From Ruminococcaceae bacterium UBA5396 (GTDB lineage Bacteria > Bacillota > Clostridia > Oscillospirales > Acutalibacteraceae), in assembly GCA_002410715.1 (NCBI GenBank), contig DHOG01000083.1:1089-8405 (forward strand): DNA of 7,317 bases, in the 5' to 3' direction. Made by a program: the position numbers and the translations under genes. Positions 1 through 6,300 of this stretch are shown piece by piece. Numbering within the stretch: the first letter of the stretch is position 1; every line of letters starts with the position of its first letter. Under the pieces are notes generated by a model. The model saw only the letters and a list, made by a program, of their open reading frames with translations. It had not been told where the DNA came from and made no database searches.

Positions 1-259
1 GCTGCTTTAGAGTGTTAAAAACCCGTTCCGCCAGCCCACGGTAAATAATTTTTTCTTTGTCCGAAAACGGGCACCAAGCCGGTACAAGTCCGGAAGTTCC
101 CATTCCGCCCAGCACCCCTGTTGCTTCGATCAGCAATGTACGGGCACCGTCTCTTGCGGCAGCCGCAGCCGCGGCACAACCAGCAGGACCGCCTCCCGCA
201 ACAATAACGTCGTATTCCATACGGAGCGGAATCTGTTTTGTAAAAGTAATGGTTTCCAT
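1..259 (-). CDS. FAD-dependent oxidoreductase, N-terminal part (gene runs off the window)
   Basis: Only the first 86 codons are visible; the reading frame is open to the window edge. The protein opens with a short lead and then a Rossmann dinucleotide-binding fold: strand [17 protein letters not shown], with the GxGxxG glycines at residues 22, 24 and 27. An Ala-rich helix follows (residues 29-35), then TLLIE with Glu45 placed to bind the FAD ribose. After that comes [12 protein letters not shown] (residues 51-62), the flavin-contacting segment typical of the FAD_oxidored (PF12831-like) family. The ATG at 259-257 is chosen because GGAGG lies 7 bases upstream; Met14 is a possible but less supported start. 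No signal peptide is seen, so it should be cytoplasmic. It starts 3 bases after the GH2 stop, which implies one operon and coupled translation. Enzymes of this type often sit in carbohydrate-use loci, but the substrate is unknown. Fold and cofactor are fairly certain; the reaction is not. Confidence 0.87.
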   Translation of the reverse strand, partial: METITFTKQIPLRMEYDVIVAGGGPAGCAAAAAAARDGARTLLIEATGVLGGMGTSGLVPAWCPFSDKEKIIYRGLAERVFNTLKQ

Positions 260-262
260 TCA

Positions 263-3199
263 CTATCCTCCAGTTTTCTTACAGCTATACCTTCGAATAG
301 GTAATAACTCTTTATTAATGCATGAATTTTTGAATTGATACTCATTAAGGTTTTTTTGAAATATGGCGATAATTGGATTGTTTTCCCGACCTTGTAGTTC
401 AATCAAATTAAGGATTAGACGACCGTCACCGTATTTCCATTCGCCGCACACCGGATACCACCCCCACTTTTTATCCTCACAGCGATTTCCTCCGACAACA
501 ACGGGAGTAATCCCTTCTCCATCAAAAATTCGGTAAGTCAGCGGCGAAACACGGTCGTTATCACTGTCGTACAGCCATGACATATCGTTTGGTAAAAATC
601 CTGCAACACATGGGTGCCCTGTATCTCTGCTTACAGTATAACGCGGTCCCATAAAACATTTTTTTACCTGAATCTCCTTACCTGCAATATTGTAATTTCC
701 GGGTTCCGGCCCGTCAACAATCAAACATCCGCCTTTATAAATATATCTTTCCATCTGCTCTTTATTTGCCGCAAATTCACTCCATGGCACAATATATGTT
801 TTGCCGGTTTCCAAAGCAGGGAATACTGTAAACAACTCTCGCGCCTCATGCAGAAGCTGTCCGTTTGAAAAAGCCCCCATACAAACCGAAAACTCGGTCC
901 GAGATTCTGCAGGAGGAACCTCAATAACGATGCGTCCCTGCGATACACCTTTAACCGGAACGGCAGTTGCCGAATAGAGTACCTTTCCGCCCTGTTCAAC
1001 CATATATCGTATTTCATCTACATTTATTTGAGTATCGTTGCATAGGTAGCTTTCAACAGATATCCTTTCACCCTCAAAAAATGTAAAGCGGTCACTACGC
1101 AAACTGCAGTATACAGGTTCAAGGCAATCCATGAATGTATAAAAAGCCTGCTTAGGCTGCCTATCGCAATCCATAATTGCCTTCATCCAACCGCTGGGAA
1201 ACGCATCAATAAAAAGATGTATTGCAAAAGTATTCATATCAACGTTCCGCCTCATAGCACCGGTCATAATTTTAGTAGCAAACGCTTGATAATGTTGGCT
1301 TTTGTAAACCCAATCTTCCATCGATTTCGGAGTCTCGTACAACATGTGATGAAACGTCCAAAGCTGAGAACCTACAATATTATCGGGGTTAAACGGCTGC
1401 TGTATCCAATGCTTTGGATAATACTTATCAATAACAGAACGATTATCCAACCCCTCTGCACCAAACTCTCCGCATCCGTAATGCCAGCCGGGCTTTACTT
1501 CCATCCAATATCCTTTATGCAGCATTCCGGCATCAACTCCATGACCATTATACCACATGCAGTAGCAATGATTGTCAGGAAGCAGCTCCCCGGGAGCATC
1601 GTAATCACCGTCAGCATGCTTTATTACACGGTCTGGGTTATGTAAATGCACAACTCTGTCCAGGGAATCAAATAAACCTTGCATCTCTGTGCGTGAAAGC
1701 ATACGGTGTGGCATATTGTTACCATTAGGAAAAGGCTCATTTATATAACTGTTCAAAACACAGCAAGGGTGTGAACGGATCAGTCTTTCCATCTCTTCGC
1801 CCTGGCGAATGCACTCACAATACTGATTTATTCTGATACAGCCGAAGATAGGCAAATCAGTCTGAACCATTAGACCAAGGCGGTCACAGTAATCATATAC
1901 CTCTTCCTGCACAGGTCTTTGGGTAATCCGCCAGAAATTCATATTGCTGATTTTTGCCAGCAATATATCATCTACAAGCTGATCATAATCACTTTTAAAT
2001 ACATCCTGCTGCTCAAAACCCATAGTATTTGCGCCATACAGTCGTATTTCGCGCCCATTTAGATAAAACTTTCCTTTCGGTGTACTGTCCAAAGATTGGG
2101 TAAAGCTGCGTACGCCAAACTGTCGGCTTTGTACCGACACAACCTTGTCGTCTGCTACCATTTTCACAACAACCTTATACAGCCAAGGAGTCTCAATATC
2201 CCATCGACGTGCATTTTTCAGTTTGAGCGGCATAATAAAACGATTATACCCCGGATCAAGCAACAATGGAATACCGTCTTTTTCTCCTTTAATCAACGCT
2301 TCAGTAAATGTGTCGTTTAACCCGACTTTGAATTGTGTCGCCGGTGTGAATTTTATATTTTCAAATTCGGTTGACTTGAAGTTCTGACCATAAACCGATA
2401 TAAGAAAATACACATTCTGCTTTTTAACTTCCGGTCCGCACTGACACTCAATCCAGAGCTCACCACTGTCTTGCTGCATCCGCGGGAAAATGTCGGAAAT
2501 ATACATGGGGTTGCGCATTTCAACATAAACGTGGTTGTATATTCCCATACCGGCGGGGCAATGATGCCATCCGCTTTCAGGATCGTCCCAACCAAGTCCG
2601 GTAGCAGCGTAGATTTTATCCCCGCCAAACTGCATTTTTTCCCTGTTGCGTACAACAACTCTTAGGGTATTTTCACCAACCACTGCAAGATTGGTGATAT
2701 CGAATTCAAACGGAGCAAAAAAGCCTTCATGGCTGCCGGCATACATTTCATTTACAAAAACCTCAGCAATGTAATCCACACCCAAAAAACGCAATGCCAA
2801 ACGCTTTCCCTCGAACGAAGTTAGATTAAAAACCGACTGGTACACCGCTGTGTGTTCACCCGTCGGCCCTCCGTAATGCGGAACGATAACCTCTGTTTTG
2901 TCACCGCCGTCCATAGCAAAGGTAAAGTTACGTATGTATATACGCTCTTCTGTCGACTCAACCGGCGGTGCTAAATCCTGCAAAAACGGAGTGTACTTTT
3001 CTCTTTCCTGCTCCAAACGATGACGTAGCTTTTCTGGTGTGTCTATTTTATCTTGGTGCTCAAATGCCCATGTATCTCCCTGCTGTAAAATACAAACCGT
3101 TTCAGATATCGGCGTAGGCTCAGGACATACAAGTCCCCGGCGATGTTCGTATCCATGATCCTGTGCAATCTCTGCAAAAATATCGTTATTTACATTCAC
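263..3199 (-). CDS. Glycoside hydrolase family 2 protein (beta-galactosidase/beta-glucuronidase type), 978 aa
   Basis: A complete retaining GH2 glycosidase, predicted to be cytoplasmic because the N-terminus is hydrophilic with no signal peptide. Domains in order: a jelly-roll sugar-binding domain (about residues 38-228, with VDYIAEVFVNEMYAGSHEG and FEFDIT); an Ig-like sandwich (about 230-365); a TIM barrel starting near KFYLNGREIRLYGANTMG (377-394); then C-terminal beta domains from about 700. The predicted acid/base is Glu488 in YINEP (485-489), after the conserved RSHP segment. The predicted nucleophile is Glu578 in GCGEFGAEG (575-583). The 90-residue spacing fits the family. Residues about 795-950 resemble the GATase/flavodoxin-like end module of some long GH2 enzymes, ending in GDGRLILNLIEL (925-936). 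The start is GTG at 3199, chosen for GGAG 8 bases upstream; the ATG at 3195 is out of frame. It follows the dockerin gene by 177 bases and is coupled to the FAD gene. The family is certain; the sugar specificity is open. Confidence 0.94.
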   Translation of the reverse strand: MNVNNDIFAEIAQDHGYEHRRGLVCPEPTPISETVCILQQGDTWAFEHQDKIDTPEKLRHRLEQEREKYTPFLQDLAPPVESTEERIYIRNFTFAMDGGDKTEVIVPHYGGPTGEHTAVYQSVFNLTSFEGKRLALRFLGVDYIAEVFVNEMYAGSHEGFFAPFEFDITNLAVVGENTLRVVVRNREKMQFGGDKIYAATGLGWDDPESGWHHCPAGMGIYNHVYVEMRNPMYISDIFPRMQQDSGELWIECQCGPEVKKQNVYFLISVYGQNFKSTEFENIKFTPATQFKVGLNDTFTEALIKGEKDGIPLLLDPGYNRFIMPLKLKNARRWDIETPWLYKVVVKMVADDKVVSVQSRQFGVRSFTQSLDSTPKGKFYLNGREIRLYGANTMGFEQQDVFKSDYDQLVDDILLAKISNMNFWRITQRPVQEEVYDYCDRLGLMVQTDLPIFGCIRINQYCECIRQGEEMERLIRSHPCCVLNSYINEPFPNGNNMPHRMLSRTEMQGLFDSLDRVVHLHNPDRVIKHADGDYDAPGELLPDNHCYCMWYNGHGVDAGMLHKGYWMEVKPGWHYGCGEFGAEGLDNRSVIDKYYPKHWIQQPFNPDNIVGSQLWTFHHMLYETPKSMEDWVYKSQHYQAFATKIMTGAMRRNVDMNTFAIHLFIDAFPSGWMKAIMDCDRQPKQAFYTFMDCLEPVYCSLRSDRFTFFEGERISVESYLCNDTQINVDEIRYMVEQGGKVLYSATAVPVKGVSQGRIVIEVPPAESRTEFSVCMGAFSNGQLLHEARELFTVFPALETGKTYIVPWSEFAANKEQMERYIYKGGCLIVDGPEPGNYNIAGKEIQVKKCFMGPRYTVSRDTGHPCVAGFLPNDMSWLYDSDNDRVSPLTYRIFDGEGITPVVVGGNRCEDKKWGWYPVCGEWKYGDGRLILNLIELQGRENNPIIAIFQKNLNEYQFKNSCINKELLPIRRYSCKKTGG
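267..271 (-). promoter_or_regulatory. Ribosome binding site of the FAD oxidoreductase gene
   Basis: GGAGG on the minus strand lies 7 bases before the ATG at 259. It sits inside the last codons of the upstream GH2 gene (the Gly-Gly codons before its stop), so a ribosome finishing GH2 covers the site. This fixes the start codon and points to translational coupling. Confidence 0.8.
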
Positions 3200-3207
3200 T
3201 GTATTTT

Positions 3208-3211
3208 CTCC
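3208..3211 (-). promoter_or_regulatory. Ribosome binding site of the GH2 gene
   Basis: GGAG in the context TTTGGAGAAAATACAGTG lies 8 bases before a GTG codon. No in-frame ATG is present nearby, so this site supports the GTG start of the GH2 gene. Confidence 0.75.
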
Positions 3212-3276
3212 AAACCTAGTTAGGGTAATCTAAGCTCTTCTTTATAACTATTTTTTTATACTTATTAATCTATGAC

Positions 3277-3309
3277 AAGAGACTGCCGTACCTATTACAG
3301 CAGTCCCCT
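3277..3309 (-). promoter_or_regulatory. Intercistronic 14-bp stem-loop between the dockerin gene and GH2
   Basis: In the minus-strand transcript, bases 3309-3296 pair with 3290-3277 in an unbroken 14-bp stem closed by a 5-base loop (3295-3291, AUAGG). Three pairs are G-U wobbles (3308/3278, 3306/3280, 3299/3287); in a plus-strand RNA they would be A-C mismatches, so the structure belongs to the minus-strand message. The 3' arm is followed by GUCAUAGAUUAAUAAG, which is not a U-tract, so this is not a standard intrinsic terminator. It lies 77 bases upstream of the GH2 start. Likely roles are 3'-end protection of the dockerin message, an RNA processing site or partial attenuation. The structure is read from the sequence; the function is inferred. 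Confidence 0.68.
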
Positions 3310-3315
3310 TGCCTC

Positions 3316-3331
3316 ACTTTTTAAGAAAAGT
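3316..3331 (-). promoter_or_regulatory. Small AU-rich hairpin in the intergenic region
   Basis: ACTTTT, a 4-base loop (CTTA) and AAAAGT form a perfect 6-bp hairpin on the minus strand, 6 bases before the larger stem-loop. It is weak by itself because four of the six pairs are the same A-U run. It may be incidental or part of a composite structured leader. Confidence 0.35.
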
Positions 3332-3352
3332 CTCTGCGATCCTTTTTTCGGA

Positions 3353-3372
3353 GGAAGCATGAAGAAGCTTCC
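3353..3372 (-). promoter_or_regulatory. Hairpin just after the dockerin gene stop codon
   Basis: GGAAGC and GCTTCC form a 6-bp stem with an 8-base loop, beginning 4 bases after the TAA of the dockerin gene. The following bases, TCCGAAAAAAGG, are A-rich rather than U-rich, so it is not a normal rho-independent terminator on this strand. It may help protect the 3' end of the upstream message. Confidence 0.42.
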
Positions 3373-3376
3373 CTGA

Positions 3377-6300
3377 TTATGGGTTAATAATAGGCGATGC
3401 AAATTTCGTAACGCTGCCGATAAGATACATGTGTATCATAGTAGCGTCTTTAGTGCTTACAAAACCATCACCGTTTACATCAGCCACTATATTCTGCAAA
3501 TCGCTAAGTTCAACCTTGCCGACAACAGCGAATAAAATGAGAGTGGCATCTTTCAGACTTACCTTGCCGTCACGATTAATATCTCCCATGAGGACATCAC
3601 CATTATCCACCTGGATGTCTAGCATAATCATACGCTTGCTGGCTGCGCTGTTTGTGGTTGCCATCGCGGACTCCGGCACAGCGGTATTTGCAGGATTGAA
3701 CATATGCGGAGTGTATTCGAGAACATTTCGAGCAAATAGGACGCCGTCCATATCCTGATACCGGCCACCCTGCGTATATCCGTCAAATGAGATAGCATAA
3801 TCAGAACCGCTCCAAGTGTTGTGGTCAATAATCACATCAACAAGGGAATTCGTTCCACCAGGCTTAATGTTATTGTACATACCATTAATCTGGCAGTCAC
3901 GCATAAGGAAAGCCATCTGAGCAATTTTGCCGGACTGAGCCCTCCAATCATGACCACGTTTGCCGTTTGGCCCCTCGTTAACAACATCCCCGACAATCGA
4001 CAGATACCAGTTTACATCATAGAAAATACCCATTTGATAGATACTGGTGCAGTTGGTCCATGTGTTTCCATCATACACCGCGTCAGCAACGCCGCCGTAG
4101 AATCCGCCGGCACCGCCGTTACTGTAATCGTTGTTCACAAAGAAAATATTTTCTCTTGGGCGGCGAATGACTACCGTGGAGTTTCGGTTCGGAGCCACGG
4201 TAAACGGGCGGTTGATGGTTGCAATGTACATTGTTACTCCGTTAACAACCTTCTGTTCATAACCAATGATTTCACGGGTTTGACCTATGCCTTGACCATT
4301 AACGATATACATCTGCACATCCTTATCAGTAAAGCGTGCGGAATTCAGTCCTTTTACCAAATAATACTTTACATTATTCGGATCATCGCTAACCGGCGTA
4401 ATTTGATCGCGATAAGGAGCGTTTCGGTCTGCAACATACAGCTCGCGATTATTATCCGTACGGTCAAAGAGCTTATTGTTTGCAAAATACAGCCCGTGTC
4501 CCCATACACCAAGGCAACTGTTTGGCCCATGCTCACTGTTCTCCCAAAGACTTTTTGAAATAACAACTTCACTCCATTCACCGGTGGTTTTGATGTTATC
4601 AACCTGCCAGAAATAGCTTCCGTTATTATCGTTTACCATCGGTCGATTGCGTCCGAGTGCGCGGGAGGCGTCGAAGTTGCGGATTTGTACGTTGTTGCCT
4701 TTTGATTGAATTGCCAAAACCGGGTTCACGGATTCCATGCTCACCATACCATATAGCTCGGTGGATGATACAAGTCCGCGATACGTACCTCCGGTACCTT
4801 CAGTAACAGTACCTGCATAAGGTTGTATGGCAATATATAGATTTTCGAAATACAAGTTATCGCTGTTGTTGCTGTATCCGCGGAATACGCCACCCACACG
4901 CGAACCTCTTATTGCGAGATTGGATATTTCCACATTTTTTGTAAAACTGAACAGTGCAGTCGGCAATCTGTTAATTGCGTAAGTGTAAGGCCGGAAATTT
5001 ATTGCTGTTTTATCCAAACCTTCACCCGTTATTACGCAGTTTTCCGGAACAATCAGTCCTGCAGTTATATCATATTGGCCGGATGGTAGATAGAGAATTC
5101 CCCCGCCGTTTTCAGATATTGCTGCCAGTGCGTTGATAAAGAACGGTGTAGCATTTTGATCTGTATTACCGGTTGCACCGTAATCACGGATATTGAACAC
5201 CGTTTTATTCCATCCGTCCCTTACTGCCCGCGCTACGGTAAACTTATGCGGAATTGTCCAAGCTGTTCCATCTCCATACCCACCGTAAATCCACAATTCA
5301 TAATCTCCATAAGCAACGTCAACCGGAATATCAACACTGATGGAATAGTTTGATTGCACAGCTGAAACATTAATCTGACGTTCTATGCCACCGCCAATAA
5401 TAAATACCTTCAATTTTGACGAATCGAGATTGTGAGCCAGATTTTTACCGACTACGCGCATTGTACCACCCGGTGCGGTAATTCCTCCGTCGGTACCAAC
5501 GGTATAATCAACGCTGGGAGCATTGATATAGATTATCTCATAGCTGCTGTCTCTGCTACTGTACAGCTTTACGGCATAAATTCCGTTCGGGAACGGGTCG
5601 CCTTCACTATTTTTAGTGGGAACAACAAATTTCAGTGAATTATCTGTCCACTGGACGATATCAACGGCTTGTGCCGCGTCACCGTTCCAGTATGGAGTGG
5701 TAGGAGCTTTGCTGAATTCATCATTGTGTACACCATCATAATCAAACCATGTGCGGTTAATATAACCCTTGCTTGCATCGGGATTATTAGGCAAAGGTAA
5801 TATCTCTAATCTTGCAACGTTGTTTTTCAGGTTTTCACCGCTTATCAACGCAACATCGCCGGGCTTTACCCATGTATTGGCGGTATAGTATACATTAATA
5901 CCTGTACTTTCTACATCAACATCATAATTACCTTTGCGGTATGTAACCGAAACATCGTCAATATAAACCGTCATATCATTGCTGGCCAGCGTAAATAAGC
6001 TGTATAGCTTTGCAGATTGCGTTATGCTCAGTATTGCGCCGTTCGCATCACTAATTTGCATGGCGCAGCTTCCTCTATCCGTAAAGGAAAGACTTACATT
6101 CCAAACGGTTCCGAGAACCAAATCCGTGGATGTATTGTAACTGGTCGCATCGGGCGGTGTATATCTTACATAGGAACATTTCAAATTCGACTCACTCTGG
6201 ATGAAATTGATTCCATTAAAGGTGTTGATGTTGTGATAATCGGGATATATAATCAAGCCCTTTTTATTGCTGCCGGATGGCGTACTGCCCTCCATGTAAA

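Noticed and set aside
15..263. An 82-codon minus-strand frame overlapping the FAD gene
   Set aside because: It is a shifted reading of the FAD gene, rich in Arg, Cys and Gly, and lacks the Rossmann motif that the correct frame shows.
57..338. A 93-codon plus-strand frame opposite the FAD gene
   Set aside because: The minus strand here encodes a clear FAD-binding motif and the GH2 C-terminus. The Ala-rich run in this frame is just the complement of the Ala-rich helix codons.
1217..1645. A 142-codon open frame on the plus strand
   Set aside because: It is antisense to the catalytic barrel of GH2, which is clearly coding. The translation shows no family pattern.
3251..3260. T-run on the plus strand read as a terminator tail
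   Set aside because: No hairpin precedes it on the plus strand and no plus-strand gene ends here. On the minus strand it is an A-run, which does not terminate transcription.
3241..3278. Promoter for GH2 (TTGTCA with TATAAA boxes in an AT-rich stretch)
   Set aside because: TTGTCA is 12 bases from the first TATAAA, which is too short. The second TATAAA has no matching -35 at 16-18 bases. It may still be a weak promoter, but the sequence does not support a call.
3821..4558. A 245-codon open frame on the plus strand
   Set aside because: It lies fully antisense to the beta-helix coding region, has no recognisable domain and no evident ribosome binding site. The minus-strand protein has clear domains here.
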